The notes under the pieces are model-generated. The model ran no database searches. It was given only the letters and a program-made list of their open reading frames with translations, and had not been told where the DNA came from. Position numbers and translations under genes: made by a program. Shown piece after piece: positions 45,451 through 55,055 of a stretch of 64,000 nt of DNA (within the stretch, counting starts at the first letter, position 1; each line of letters begins with the position of its first letter). The DNA is taken from assembly GCA_963726755.1 (NCBI GenBank), contig CAVSDB010000002.1, positions 186,001-250,000 of the forward strand, in the 5' to 3' direction. This stretch comes from DATKIY01 sp963726755. GTDB lineage: Bacteria > Actinomycetota > Actinomycetes > JAHEKZ01.

Positions 45451-46280
45451 TTCGGCAAGCGGTCAAGAAACGATCGCGGCCGGTGAGGTCCTGGTGATCG
45501 ATCACATCGATCCACTCTGGTCGATCTGAGAAAACAGCGGGGGCACTCATACCTTGCACATCAGCATGCTCCACCACAATCGACCCTCCGTCTCGAAGGA
45601 GCTTTGCTGCGTTGCGTTCGATCATTCTGATGTGGTCCAGCCCATCATCTCCGGAGTAAAGCGCAACTGTCGGGTCGAACTGCGCGACTTCGAGATCGCG
45701 GGGGACAGCATCGGCCGGAATGTAGGGGGGGTTGGCGACGACAAGGTCGACGCTCCCAGCAAGTTGTGGCATTGGGACAGCGATATCTGATTCGTGGACT
45801 TCGATGCCAGACCTCTCGACATTACGTCGCAGCCAGGGCAGAGCATCGACCGCACTTTCGACGGCATGCACTTGACTCCCCGGCTGTTCGGTAGCGATGG
45901 CCAACGCGATAGCCCCTGATCCAGAACAGAGGTCGACCACGATCGGTGTGGTGGTTGTCATCGCGCGAAGCAGGCGTAACGCCTCATCAACGACTACCTC
46001 AGTCTCGGGACGAGGGATGAAGACACCAGGACCGACCGTCAACGTGACGTGACGAAAGTGGGCCAGTCCCGTGATGTGTTGCAGTGGTTCGCGGCGCGCG
46101 CGGCGATCCAGGTAGTCGTCGAGTCTTGATGGCGGCGCGTCGTCGAGGTGATGCCACAGTTCGGATCTCTCACAACCAATCGCCAGCGCGGCGAGTGCTT
46201 CTGCGTCGTGTTGCGGCGACGGGACGCCTGCAGCGGAGAGTTGCTTCGCCCCACGAGTGATCGCAGTCTCGCAGGGTCAC
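45401..46280 (-). CDS. prmC: Release-factor glutamine methyltransferase, frame interrupted near the start
   Basis: A class I methyltransferase of about 292 residues that methylates the GGQ glutamine of release factors. SAM motif I is VVDLCSGSGAIALAIA and the catalytic motif is VVANPPYIP. The GTG at 46280 overlaps the prfA stop (GTGA). Reading from it, the frame must shift near 46265, after VTLR, to continue RGAKQLSAAGVPSPQHDAEA and on to IPRPETE. Without the shift the N-terminal 80 residues are lost. Its target, RF1, is encoded directly upstream. Confidence 0.92.
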
Positions 46281-47350
46281 TCGCCCACCGCCGCCAGCCG
46301 GGCTTGTGAGTCGGCTTCGATACACGCTTGCACAACCGCATCGAGATCTCCGTCGAGTACCTGATCAAGGTTGTATGCCTTGAACCCGACGCGGTGGTCT
46401 GAAATTCGATTCTCGGCGAAGTTGTAGGTGCGGATTCGTTCCGAACGGTCGACGGTGCGCACCTGCGAGCGACGTGCGTCCTGGACTTCTTGAGCTGCCT
46501 CCTCAAGCTTGGCAGCGAGCAACCGGGCTCGAAGGATGCGCATCGCTTGCTCACGGTTCTGCAGTTGCGACTTCTCGTTCTGGCAACTCACCACGATGCC
46601 GGTCGGTTCGTGGGTGATCCGAACCGCAGAGTCGGTTGTATTGACGCTCTGTCCACCGGGACCGCTACTGCGGTACACATCGATTCGCAAGTCGTTGGGG
46701 TCGATCTCAACCTCGACATCCTCAGCCTCAGGGAGTACTAAGACTCCCGCCGCACTGGTGTGAATGCGTCCCTGACTTTCTGTTACGGGAACCCGCTGCA
46801 CGCGATGGACGCCGCCTTCGTACTTGAGGCGCGCCCAGACACCCTCACCTGGTGCAGGTGTTCGCTTGGACTTCACGGCGACCGAAACGTCCTTATATCC
46901 GCCGAGATCGGACTCCTGCGCATCGATGACTTCGGTCTTCCAGCCTTGGCGTTCGGCGTAACGCAGATACATGCGCAACAGGTCACCAGCGAAGAGGGCC
47001 GACTCGTCGCCACCTTCGCCCGCCTTAACCTCCAAGATGACGTCACGGTCGTCATCGGGGTCGCGGGGAACTAACAGCAGCCGAAGCCGCTCGGCTACGG
47101 CGTCTCGCTCGGTCTGCAGCCTGCCGGCCTCAACTGAAAACGACGCATCATCGGCGGCTAGCTCGTTGGCTGCCCCGACGTCATCTCCGAGGGTTGCCCA
47201 CTCGTTGTAGGCAGCGACTATCGGACCGAGCTCGGCGTATCGCCGACCCAACTTGCGCGCCTTGCCCGCATCGGTATGAACCGCCGGATCGGCCAGCTGG
47301 CGTTCGAGATCTGCGTGCTCATCGAGCAGCGACTGGACCTGTTCGAACAC
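46277..47350 (-). CDS. prfA: Peptide chain release factor 1
   Basis: A 357-residue RF1. The catalytic loop is SSGPGGQSVNTTDSAV, and the tail reads RIRTYNFAENRISDHRVG. It terminates translation at UAG and UAA. The GTG at 47350 has GGAG 6 nt upstream and gives the normal start (VFEQVQSLLDEH). It follows rpmE by about 100 bp with a hairpin between. Confidence 0.96.
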   Translation of the reverse strand: MFEQVQSLLDEHADLERQLADPAVHTDAGKARKLGRRYAELGPIVAAYNEWATLGDDVGAANELAADDASFSVEAGRLQTERDAVAERLRLLLVPRDPDDDRDVILEVKAGEGGDESALFAGDLLRMYLRYAERQGWKTEVIDAQESDLGGYKDVSVAVKSKRTPAPGEGVWARLKYEGGVHRVQRVPVTESQGRIHTSAAGVLVLPEAEDVEVEIDPNDLRIDVYRSSGPGGQSVNTTDSAVRITHEPTGIVVSCQNEKSQLQNREQAMRILRARLLAAKLEEAAQEVQDARRSQVRTVDRSERIRTYNFAENRISDHRVGFKAYNLDQVLDGDLDAVVQACIEADSQARLAAVGE

Positions 47351-47403
47351 AACTGACTCCTTGGTCGGGCGGACGGCCCGTGGCGGGTCACCGTAACGCA
47401 CTA

Positions 47404-47443
47404 ACGGCGCCGGCCAGGGTCATCAGACCCCGGTCAGCGCCGT
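47404..47443 (-). terminator. Hairpin between rpmE and prfA (attenuator or terminator candidate)
   Basis: Outer arms ACGGCGC and GCGCCGT enclose inner arms GGGTC and GACCC around a 4-nt loop, on the minus strand just after the rpmE stop. No T-run follows, so it may only attenuate read-through into prfA. Confidence 0.5.
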
Positions 47444-47451
47444 CTGCGGAG

Positions 47452-47658
47452 TTACTTCTTGCCGTACCGCTTCTCGAAGCGTGCCACTCGGCCGCCGGTG
47501 TCGAGAATGCGCTGCTTGCCGGTGTAGAAGGGGTGGCAGGCCGAGCAGGTGTCGGCGTGAATCACGCCGTTCTCAGCCGTGCTACGGGTGGTGAACGTGT
47601 TTCCGCAGGTACAGGTGACCTGGGTCTCCACGTAGGAAGGGTGAATATCGGGTTTCAT
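47452..47658 (-). CDS. rpmE: 50S ribosomal protein L31, zinc-binding form
   Basis: 68 residues. Four zinc-ligand cysteines are present (C16, C18, C38, C41), so this is the C-plus form that also stores zinc; the C-minus paralogue used in zinc starvation is elsewhere. ATG 47658 has GAGGAG 7 nt upstream. It lies between rho and prfA, the usual place. Confidence 0.96.
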   Translation of the reverse strand: MKPDIHPSYVETQVTCTCGNTFTTRSTAENGVIHADTCSACHPFYTGKQRILDTGGRVARFEKRYGKK

Positions 47659-47718
47659 GGGTTCTCCTCGTTTTGGGCTCCCGGGTCGACTGTGTGGTCG
47701 TGAACCGGGTGCCGAGGG

Positions 47719-47756
47719 GTGATTGTGCCAGAGGCGCGCTGCTGTGATTGTGCCAG
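47719..47756. repeat. Tandem direct repeat upstream of rpmE
   Basis: GTGATTGTGCCAG occurs at 47719-47731 and again at 47744-47756, a 25-bp period. On the minus strand each copy reads CTGGCACAATCAC, containing a CACAAT that could act as a -10. It may be a doubled promoter or regulator site. Confidence 0.45.
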
Positions 47757-47837
47757 CGGGGGCACTGACCTTCCAAACGCGATCGGGGCTCCCGCCATTC
47801 CCTTGGGAGTCACAGCAACTCCTTCCTACGTCACACT

Positions 47838-47875
47838 TGTGCGGAATTGCGCGTCAGGACGTCCAATTCCGCACA
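47838..47875. repeat. Hairpin of the TGTGCRGAATTG family, downstream of rho
   Basis: Perfect 12-bp arms TGTGCGGAATTG (47838-47849) and CAATTCCGCACA (47864-47875); the 14-nt interior also pairs (CGTC/GACG). It lies in the 311-bp rpmE-rho gap and probably helps end rho transcription. A near-identical hairpin is at 60665-60702. Apart from this, the next hairpin and the repeat at 47719, I see nothing else in that gap. Confidence 0.7.
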
Positions 47876-47888
47876 CGACTCCCCCTTG

Positions 47889-47928
47889 TTGTTCCGAATT
47901 GATCGCTAGAACGACTAATTCTGAACAA
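47889..47928. repeat. Second hairpin after rho
   Basis: Arms TTGTTCCGAATT and AATTCTGAACAA, 12 bp with one mismatch, separated by 16 nt. It shares the GAATT core with the neighbouring hairpin. It lies just after the rho stop and is likely part of the same termination region. Confidence 0.6.
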
Positions 47929-47969
47929 ATGTGCTTGGTGCTGGGTGAGCCCGAAGGGGAGCTGGGTTG

Positions 47970-49718
47970 CTAGTCGGCGTCTCCGCTGAGCATGGCGCCA
48001 GGCGTGGTCTTTTGGACCTGCATGAGGAACTCGGTGTTGCTCTGAGTCTCACGCAGCTTGTTGAGGAGCAGTTCAAGCGCCTGCTGGGACTCAAGGGCGT
48101 GGAGCACTCGGCGGAGATTCCACACGACCTTGAGCTCGTCGGGCGAAAGCAGGAGCTCCTCTTTACGGGTACCGGACGCATCAACGTCCACCGCAGGGAA
48201 GACGCGCTTGTCAGAGAGCTTGCGATCGAGCTTGAGCTCCATGTTTCCGGTGCCCTTGAACTCCTCGAAGATGACCTCGTCCATCTTTGAGCCGGTCTCG
48301 ACGAGAGCCGTAGCCAGGATGGTCAACGAACCACCGTGCTCGATGTTGCGAGCAGCACCGAAGAAACGCTTCGGCGGGTAGAGCGCCGACGAGTCGACAC
48401 CACCAGACAGGATGCGACCCGAAGCTGGTGCGGACAGGTTGTACGCCCGCCCGAGTCGGGTAATCGAGTCCAACAGCACGACGACGTCGTGACCAAGTTC
48501 GACGAGTCGCTTGGCTCGCTCGATAGCGAGTTCGGCAACCGTCGTGTGGTCGTCAGCCGGACGGTCGAAGGTCGAGGCAATGACCTCACCCTTAACCGTG
48601 CGCTGCATGTCGGTGACCTCTTCAGGACGCTCATCGACGAGCACCACCATGAGGTGCACCTCTGGGTTGTTCGTGGTGATGGCGTTTGCGATGGCCTGCA
48701 GGATCATGGTCTTACCGGCCTTTGGCGGGGACACGATCAGGCCACGCTGCCCCTTGCCGATGGGGGCGACCAGGTCGATGACTCGCGTGCTGAGCAACTG
48801 CGGCTCAGTCTCCAGACGGAGTCGATCCTGCGGGTACAACGGCGTCAACTTGTTGAAATCGGGCCTGACCTTTGCGGTATCTGGCTCAGTGCCGTTGACC
48901 GTCTCAAGACGCACCAGCGCGTTGAACTTCTCGCGTCGTTCGCCATCGCGCGGCTGCCGCACCGAACCTGTTATGGCATCGCCGCGACGCAGCCCATACT
49001 TGCGAACTTGCGCGAGCGAAACGTAGATGTCGTTCGAACCAGGTAGGTAACCAGAGGTACGCACGAAGGCGTAGTTGTCGAGGACGTCGAGGATTCCGGC
49101 GACCGGAATCAGCACGTCGTCGGCGGCAACGACTGGCTCGCTCTCGCTGTAACGGTCTCGGTTGCCGCTGGTGGTGCTGCCGCGCTCGCGATAACGATCA
49201 CGCCCGCGGCGACGGCGCCGGCTGCTGCGACTGCCTTCGTACGAGTCGTCGCCCTGCTGGCCTCCGCCTTGAGATCCGCTGGACGATTGACCGCCGGAGC
49301 CTTGCTGCGAATTCGACCCACGGTTTTGTCGATTAGACGAACGGTCCGACCGTTGCTGGCTGGAATCCGACTTCTCGGAGTTTGACGCTGGCTTGTCGCC
49401 AGACGTCTTGGTCGTACTTGACGTCTCGGTAGTTTCGGACGTCTCGGTACTAGTAGCGGTCTGCTTGGCCGCTGACCGCGAGGCGGTCTTGGCCGGAGCA
49501 GATGTGGATTTACTTGATGTTGAACCGCCCTGCGCAGCCTGGATCGCTTCGATCAACTGGCTCTTGCGTAGCCTTGCGGTGCCGGTAATGCCCAGACCCG
49601 AAGCCATGGACTGGAGCTCAGCGAGCACCATTCCATTGAGTCCCGAGCCAGAGCGGCGTCGGGTGCTGCCCGCGGTTGCGGACGTGCTCGGGTCGAGCGT
49701 CTCGGTGGTTTCGCTCAC
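47970..49718 (-). CDS. rho: Transcription termination factor Rho with long N-terminal insert
   Basis: A 582-residue Rho helicase. After a Rho-N domain (LAELQSMASGLGITG, about residues 28-62) comes a low-complexity Ser/Thr/Gln/Arg-rich insert to about 195, found in actinobacteria. The RNA-binding and ATPase domains follow, with Walker A PPKAGKT (331-337) and the Q/R loops in RLGRAYN and SGGVDSSALYPPKRFFG. GTG 49718 has AAGGAA upstream. The 246-bp leader before it contains short G/C hairpins and nothing else recognisable. It ends transcription of untranslated RNA. Confidence 0.96.
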   Translation of the reverse strand: MSETTETLDPSTSATAGSTRRRSGSGLNGMVLAELQSMASGLGITGTARLRKSQLIEAIQAAQGGSTSSKSTSAPAKTASRSAAKQTATSTETSETTETSSTTKTSGDKPASNSEKSDSSQQRSDRSSNRQNRGSNSQQGSGGQSSSGSQGGGQQGDDSYEGSRSSRRRRRGRDRYRERGSTTSGNRDRYSESEPVVAADDVLIPVAGILDVLDNYAFVRTSGYLPGSNDIYVSLAQVRKYGLRRGDAITGSVRQPRDGERREKFNALVRLETVNGTEPDTAKVRPDFNKLTPLYPQDRLRLETEPQLLSTRVIDLVAPIGKGQRGLIVSPPKAGKTMILQAIANAITTNNPEVHLMVVLVDERPEEVTDMQRTVKGEVIASTFDRPADDHTTVAELAIERAKRLVELGHDVVVLLDSITRLGRAYNLSAPASGRILSGGVDSSALYPPKRFFGAARNIEHGGSLTILATALVETGSKMDEVIFEEFKGTGNMELKLDRKLSDKRVFPAVDVDASGTRKEELLLSPDELKVVWNLRRVLHALESQQALELLLNKLRETQSNTEFLMQVQKTTPGAMLSGDAD

Positions 49719-49964
49719 GCGATTTCCTTCCGGATGAACCGTGCGCCAACTAAAGGGCGAACGGGATAGATCCCCTTGATTCGGCCACAAGGGCCGAGAG
49801 GGGGTTGGTGCGTCGGACCAATGAATCTTGGCCGATCTGCTGAGCACCGGGTTCGGTAGTCCGGGACCACTGGTGCAATGCCACCGTAACACTTCTGGCG
49901 ATGCGTATGTTCCCGGGGTCTCTGGGGAAGGTCGGCGTGTCGGGTCCAGACCTAAAGCGAAGAC

Positions 49965-50876
49965 CTACAGAGGAAGTACTCGAACCCCCTGTCGATCGGG
50001 CTCGAGGACGCTCGATGTCCAGCCTCTTCGGGTGCGTGCAACTAGAGCCTTGGCAGTTACCTCGTCGGTGAGCGCCAGGACTGTTGGACCAGCACCTGAG
50101 ATCACCGCAGGTACCTCAAGGGTCCGAAGTTCATCGACGAGCGCGAGCGAACGCGGCATCACCGATCGTCGGTACTCCTGGTGGATCAGGTCTTCAGTTG
50201 CGGTCAGCAGTAGGTCGGGGCGCCGAGTCATGGCCTCGACCAAGATCGCCGCCCGTGATGCGTTGACGGCGGCATCTGCGTGTGGAATGGAATCGGGCAA
50301 TGCCTTGCGTGCCTTGGTCGTTCGAAGTTCAGTGCCTGAGATGAAAACCACCGGAGTGATATCGACGTGGGGCGACAGTTGCAACGTGCCGACTTCTCCC
50401 CCGTCAGTCCACGACACCGTGAAACCACCGTGCAGTGCCGCCGCGACGTTGTCTGGGTGACCTTCCATTTCGGTGGCAAGCGCAAGCAGACGTTCGTCGT
50501 CCAGTCGTTCGTCGCCGCCGACGGTCAGTGCCCGCGCCGCCATGATGCCGCCGACGATGGCTGCCGCTGACGACCCGAGCCCCCGCCCATGGGGAATGCG
50601 GTTCAGGCATCGAACCTCGATGCCTCGGGGACGACCACCAAGCCGATCGAAGGCGGTGAACATCGCCTTGGCGACCAAGTTTCGGCCATCTCGACGAACC
50701 TTGTCGGCGCCTTCGCCGGCGACGTCGATGTCGAGGCCGGTCTCACCCACACGTATGACGATCTCGTCGTACAAGCCGAGGGCGAGCCCGAAGGAGTCAT
50801 AGCCTGGGCCGAGGTTGGCACTACTGGCTGGAACTTTGATGCGCAGCGACGCCGCGCGAAACATCGGAGCTGCCAC
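49965..50876 (-). CDS. thrB: Homoserine kinase
   Basis: A 303-residue GHMP kinase. The ATP loop is IPHGRGLGSSAAAIVGG; VPASSANLGPGYDSFGLAL and VISGAGPTVLAL are also conserved. It phosphorylates homoserine, supplying thrC. The GTG at 50876 overlaps the thrC stop (TAGTG); an in-frame ATG lies four codons later. Final gene of the hom-thrC-thrB operon. Confidence 0.94.
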   Translation of the reverse strand: MAAPMFRAASLRIKVPASSANLGPGYDSFGLALGLYDEIVIRVGETGLDIDVAGEGADKVRRDGRNLVAKAMFTAFDRLGGRPRGIEVRCLNRIPHGRGLGSSAAAIVGGIMAARALTVGGDERLDDERLLALATEMEGHPDNVAAALHGGFTVSWTDGGEVGTLQLSPHVDITPVVFISGTELRTTKARKALPDSIPHADAAVNASRAAILVEAMTRRPDLLLTATEDLIHQEYRRSVMPRSLALVDELRTLEVPAVISGAGPTVLALTDEVTAKALVARTRRGWTSSVLEPDRQGVRVLPL

Positions 50877-51955
50877 TAGCCACCCAGACCGAGCTCGGCG
50901 GCCGCGGCATGCGGATCCGCCGCGACGGTGACAGGCTTTGGCGCGCCAGCGATAGCCCAGTCGGGATCTTTTAGTCCATTGCCAGTCACTGTGCACACCA
51001 CGGTTTGGCCCGCGTCGAGCAACCCGTCCTTGTGTTTGCGCAGCAGCCCAGCCACACCTGCGGCCGAGGCTGGCTCCACAAAGACGCCCTCGCGCGAGGC
51101 CAGCAGCCGGTAAACCGCCAAGATCTCTCGGTCGGTCACCGAGTCGATGAGACCACCGGATGAGTCGCGGGCGTCCAGTGCCTTCTGCCAAGACGCAGGG
51201 TTGCCGATTCGGATCGCCGTTGCGATGGTCGAGGGTCGCTCGACGATCGACCCGGACACGATCGGTGCCGCACCGGCGGCCTGGAAGCCCCACATTCTCG
51301 GACTCCTCGACGACACGGCGTCGGCCGCGTATTCGGAGTAACCCTTCCAGTAAGCAGTGATGTTGCCAGCATTTCCGACGGGCAGGGCGTGGATGTCTGG
51401 CGCATCCCCGAGCCGGTCGACGATCTCGAAAGCAGCGGTCTTCTGACCTTCGATGCGTACCGGATTTACGCTGTTGACCAGCGCCACGGGGTAAAGGTCA
51501 GCCAACTCGCGCGCTAGTTTCAAGCAATCGTCGAAGTTGCCTTCGACTTGCAGCACTCGAGCCCCGTGGGCCAAGGCCTGCGACAACTTGCCCATGGCGA
51601 TCTTGCCGTCGGGGATCAGCACCGCGCAGACCATGCCAGCTCGCGTGGCGTACGCGGCGGCGCTTGCGCTGGTATTGCCGGTCGACGCACAGATCACTGC
51701 CTGCGCCCCAGACTCGGCCGCCTTAGAGATGGCCATCGTCATGCCGCGGTCCTTGAAAGAACCGGTGGGGTTGGCTCCCTCGACCTTCAGCCAGACTTCG
51801 CATCCGGTGAGTTCGGACACCACATTGGCCCGAACTAGCGGTGTGCCGCCCTCGCCTAACGAGATCACCGGAGTATCCGCAGTTACCGGGAGCCGATCGC
51901 GATACTCCTCGATCACGCCACGCCACTGCCGGGTCCGAGCCGACGTCGTCGTCAT
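50876..51955 (-). CDS. thrC: Threonine synthase
   Basis: A 359-residue PLP enzyme converting O-phosphohomoserine to threonine. The PLP lysine is in NPTGSFKDRGMTM; the phosphate-binding loop is ASTGNTSAS, and a late VCTVTGNGLKDPD is conserved. It starts 4 bp after hom ends. Short (class I-like) form typical of actinobacteria. Confidence 0.95.
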   Translation of the reverse strand: MTTTSARTRQWRGVIEEYRDRLPVTADTPVISLGEGGTPLVRANVVSELTGCEVWLKVEGANPTGSFKDRGMTMAISKAAESGAQAVICASTGNTSASAAAYATRAGMVCAVLIPDGKIAMGKLSQALAHGARVLQVEGNFDDCLKLARELADLYPVALVNSVNPVRIEGQKTAAFEIVDRLGDAPDIHALPVGNAGNITAYWKGYSEYAADAVSSRSPRMWGFQAAGAAPIVSGSIVERPSTIATAIRIGNPASWQKALDARDSSGGLIDSVTDREILAVYRLLASREGVFVEPASAAGVAGLLRKHKDGLLDAGQTVVCTVTGNGLKDPDWAIAGAPKPVTVAADPHAAAAELGLGG

Positions 51956-51959
51956 GGGT

Positions 51960-53252
51960 TCACTCCCCCACTACTCGCATGACCGAAGCAACCTCACGTA
52001 CTGAATCGAGTTCGCGCAACGCGTCTATTGTCGCAGCCAAGTCACCCTCACGGGCAGTGTGCGTGACGATGAGCAGCGTCGCATCGTCACCGTGACCATC
52101 CTGCCGCAGTGTCTCGATGCTGACGCCGTGGGTGGCGAACTCAGCAGCCACTGCTGCCAGGACACCAGGCTTGTCGGCAAGGTCGAGCGACAAGTAGTAG
52201 CGCGTGCTCGATTCCTGAATCGCCAGAACTGGCAAGTCCTCGTACGTCGACTCGCGCGGGCCATGGCCACCGCTGATCCGGTTGCGGGCCACCGCGACGA
52301 TGTCGCCGAGGATCGCGCTCGCGGTTGGCACTCCGCCCGCACCAGGGCCATAGAACATCAACTGACCGGCGGCTTCGGACTCGACGAAAACTGCGTTATA
52401 CGCCTCACGTACGCCGGCCAACGGGTGAGTTCGCGCCAGCATCGTCGGATGAACCCTCACGTTGATGCCGCGGCCGCCTGATGCTCGTTCGGCGATGGCA
52501 AGGAGTTTGATGACATGGTCGGTAGCTCTCGCGGCTGCAACATGCTCGGCCGTCAGCGAACTAATGCCTTCGCAGTGAACATCGGCGAGGCTCACCCGAG
52601 AATGGAACGCAAGACTCGCGATGATGGCTGCCTTCGCTGCGGCATCGTGACCATCGATGTCAGCCGTCGGATCAGCCTCGGCGTAGCCGAGTTGTTGAGC
52701 TTCGGCCAGCGCGTCTTCGAAACTGGCGCCACTCTCATCCATGCGGGTCAGGATGAAATTGGTGGTGCCATTGACGATGCCGAGCACGCGCAATACGCGG
52801 TCCCCGACGAGCGATTCACGCAGCGGCCGAAGCAACGGGATGGCCCCAGCGACGCTTGCCTCGTAGTAGAGGTCCACGCCGTTCTCGGCACACGCCGCTT
52901 GCAGCGTTGCGCCATCTTGTGCCAGCAGTGCCTTATTGGCCGTCACCACACTCGCGCCCAGGTTGAACGCCTGGAGGATGAGTTCACGTGCTGGCTCGAT
53001 GCCACCCATGACTTCGACCACGATGTCCGGCTTCGTGGATTCGAGGAGCCCGGGCAAGTCCGTGGTCAGCAGCGCGTCATCGACTGGAATCCCTCGGTCG
53101 GGCTTGTCCCGTCTGACGCCAACGCCAACGATCTCCAACGAGGCGCCAATGCGTGCAGTCAAGTCGTCGGCCTGCTCTACGAGCAGTCTCGCTACCTCAG
53201 AACCGACCACACCGGCGCCCAGCAACGCGACCTTTATGGGTTGCGTGCCCAT
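51960..53252 (-). CDS. hom: Homoserine dehydrogenase
   Basis: A 430-residue enzyme with an NAD(P) domain (VALLGAGVVGSEVARLL), catalytic domain (EASVAGAIPLLRPL, GIVNGTTNFIL) and a C-terminal ACT domain (LADKPGVLAAVAAEFATHGVS) that mediates threonine feedback. It reduces aspartate semialdehyde to homoserine. ATG 53252 has GGAGGT upstream. It follows lysA by 37 bp, the order argS-lysA-hom-thrC-thrB being conserved. Confidence 0.95.
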   Translation of the reverse strand: MGTQPIKVALLGAGVVGSEVARLLVEQADDLTARIGASLEIVGVGVRRDKPDRGIPVDDALLTTDLPGLLESTKPDIVVEVMGGIEPARELILQAFNLGASVVTANKALLAQDGATLQAACAENGVDLYYEASVAGAIPLLRPLRESLVGDRVLRVLGIVNGTTNFILTRMDESGASFEDALAEAQQLGYAEADPTADIDGHDAAAKAAIIASLAFHSRVSLADVHCEGISSLTAEHVAAARATDHVIKLLAIAERASGGRGINVRVHPTMLARTHPLAGVREAYNAVFVESEAAGQLMFYGPGAGGVPTASAILGDIVAVARNRISGGHGPRESTYEDLPVLAIQESSTRYYLSLDLADKPGVLAAVAAEFATHGVSIETLRQDGHGDDATLLIVTHTAREGDLAATIDALRELDSVREVASVMRVVGE

Positions 53253-53289
53253 ACGGACCTCCTGCTGAGCGCTCGTGGAGAGAATCGGG

Positions 53290-54718
53290 TCAATGAAGGT
53301 CAAGCCTCCCATGTGCGCCAGGGTCTAGAAGTAAGAGGTCTTCCTGCGTCTCACGACGGATGATGACTTCGCCATCGGTTCGACCCTCCGAAAGCGCGAC
53401 GACCGGGGGACGACCCATGGCGTTGTAGTTGGACGCCATGCTGCGGCAGTACGCACCGGTCGCCGCCACCGCCAACAGATCCCCCGGTTTGAGGTCCCCA
53501 GGCAGCCAGACGTCGTTGACCACCACATCACCGCTCTCGCAATGCTTTCCGACGACCCGCGAAAGAGCCGGCGCAGCATCGGACGCACGCGAGGCCAGCA
53601 CAGCGGTGTACTCAGCGCCATACAGCGCCGTCCGCGGGTTGTCGCTCATGCCCCCATCGACACTCACGTAGAGACGGACCACGCCCCCGTCGAGTTCGAT
53701 CGGTTTCACCGTTCCGACTTCGTACACGGTGCACATGGTCGGGCCGACGATGGCCCGACCTGGTTCGAAGGCCAATCGTGGGACCTCCAGACCTAGAGCC
53801 GCGCATTCGCGATCGACGATCGTCCGCAATCCATGGGCCACTTCGACGACGTCAGCTGGATCATCTGTCGCTACGTACGCGATGCCAAGACCGCCGCCTA
53901 GGTTCAGCTCGGCAATCTCGACGCCCTGGGAGTCTTTGATGTCAGCGAGGAACCCGACTGATCGGTGAGCAGCCACCTCGAATCCCGAGGTGTCGAAGAT
54001 CTGTGAGCCGATGTGGGAATGGATGCCGACAAGTTCGAGCGACGGCTGGTCCAAGACATGCTTGACCGCGGCAGTCGCTTCGCCGGTCGACAGCGAGAAG
54101 CCGAACTTCTGGTCCTCGTGCGCTGTCGCGATGAACTCATGGGTGTGCGCTTCGACCCCGACAGTGATTCGGATCAGCACCTGCTGACGGATTCCGCGGT
54201 CGGATGCAATCTTCTGCGATCCGGCTGATTTCCAATTCAGAGTCGACGACGATCCGACGGACTCCATACTCAACAGCGGCGATAAGTTCGGCGGTGGACT
54301 TGTTGTTGCCATGGAACAAGATCTTGTCGCCAGGAAATCCGGCGGCTTGCGCGATCGCTAACTCACCACCGGTCGCGACATCGAGGCTCAACCCTTCGTC
54401 AGCCGCCCAACGCAATGCAGCGGTGCACGAGAACGCTTTGCTGGCGTAATAGACATCGGCCCCCGCGAACGCCGTGACGTATCCACGGGCTCGCGAACGG
54501 AAGTCGGTTTCATCCATCAAGAACAACGGAGTTCCAAACTCGTTCGACAAGGCTTGGAAACGTCACGAGTGTGCAGCGTCATCACGCCTCGGGCGTCACG
54601 CGTTGACTCCCTTCGCCCAAATCCGCGCGTCGATGTCACTGAGGTCATCGGGGGCTACCCCGTGGGCATGTTCGGCAACTAGATCGCCGTGCCGTGGACC
54701 GGCCGGATGGGCTCGCAT
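53290..54718 (-). CDS. lysA: Diaminopimelate decarboxylase, frame interrupted
   Basis: About 475 residues. The N-terminus MRAHPAGPRHGDLVAEHAHG is typical of actinobacterial LysA and has AAGGAG upstream. It breaks near 54600 and 54560 before SNEFGTPLFLMDETDFR, then again near 54205. PLP-lysine is in VYYASKAFSC; HSHIGSQIF, GGGLGIAY and EPGRAIVGP are conserved further on. It makes lysine from meso-diaminopimelate. Three breaks in a biosynthetic gene in a conserved operon point to read errors. The last residues after LLLLDPG are atypical, so the 3' end may be off by a few codons. Confidence 0.93.
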
Positions 54719-54784
54719 GAGTCGACTCCTTGACGAGGGAAATCGCCGAGCCTACCGACGTGAGAGATCGTGACTGAGTTCGAC

Positions 54785-55036
54785 TCAGTCGTTGTTGCGG
54801 TTACGGTGCCACCGCAATGTGCGGCTGCCCAGTTCGCCGAGTCCCCAGCCGATGAACAACGTGACGGCGATCAATAAGAACAGCGGCGCGGTGACGTCCC
54901 AGGCAAGAAATTTTACGGTGACGTCCTGCGAGTTCTGCAAAAGCAGAATCACCGCCACCAGAGCCAAGACACCCCACAGGACTCGTCGCGGCGTCACCAA
55001 GCCTGACTTGGTGCCACCATCGCCGTCGTGGTTCAT
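54785..55036 (-). CDS. LapA/DUF1049-like small membrane protein
   Basis: 83 residues with two hydrophobic helices (VLWGVLALVAVILLLQNSQDV and APLFLLIAVTLFIGWGLGELG), the layout of LapA-domain (DUF1049) proteins. A basic tail follows (RTLRWHRNRNND). Located between lysA and argS. Preceded at 6 nt by TAAAGT and no Shine-Dalgarno. Function not assigned. Confidence 0.72.
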   Translation of the reverse strand: MNHDGDGGTKSGLVTPRRVLWGVLALVAVILLLQNSQDVTVKFLAWDVTAPLFLLIAVTLFIGWGLGELGSRTLRWHRNRNND

Positions 55037-55042
55037 GGTCTG

Positions 55043-55048
55043 ACTTTA
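55043..55048 (-). promoter_or_regulatory. Leaderless-type -10 element (TAAAGT) for the LapA-like gene
   Basis: TAAAGT on the minus strand ends 6 nt before the ATG at 55036, within the 19-bp gap after argS. Confidence 0.45.
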
Positions 55049-55055
55049 CGCAGGC

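Noticed and set aside
46262..46280. Programmed frameshifting at the start of prmC
   Set aside because: The well-known programmed shift is in prfB, not prmC or prfA. There is no slippery sequence with a pseudoknot here, and the pattern matches the other indels.
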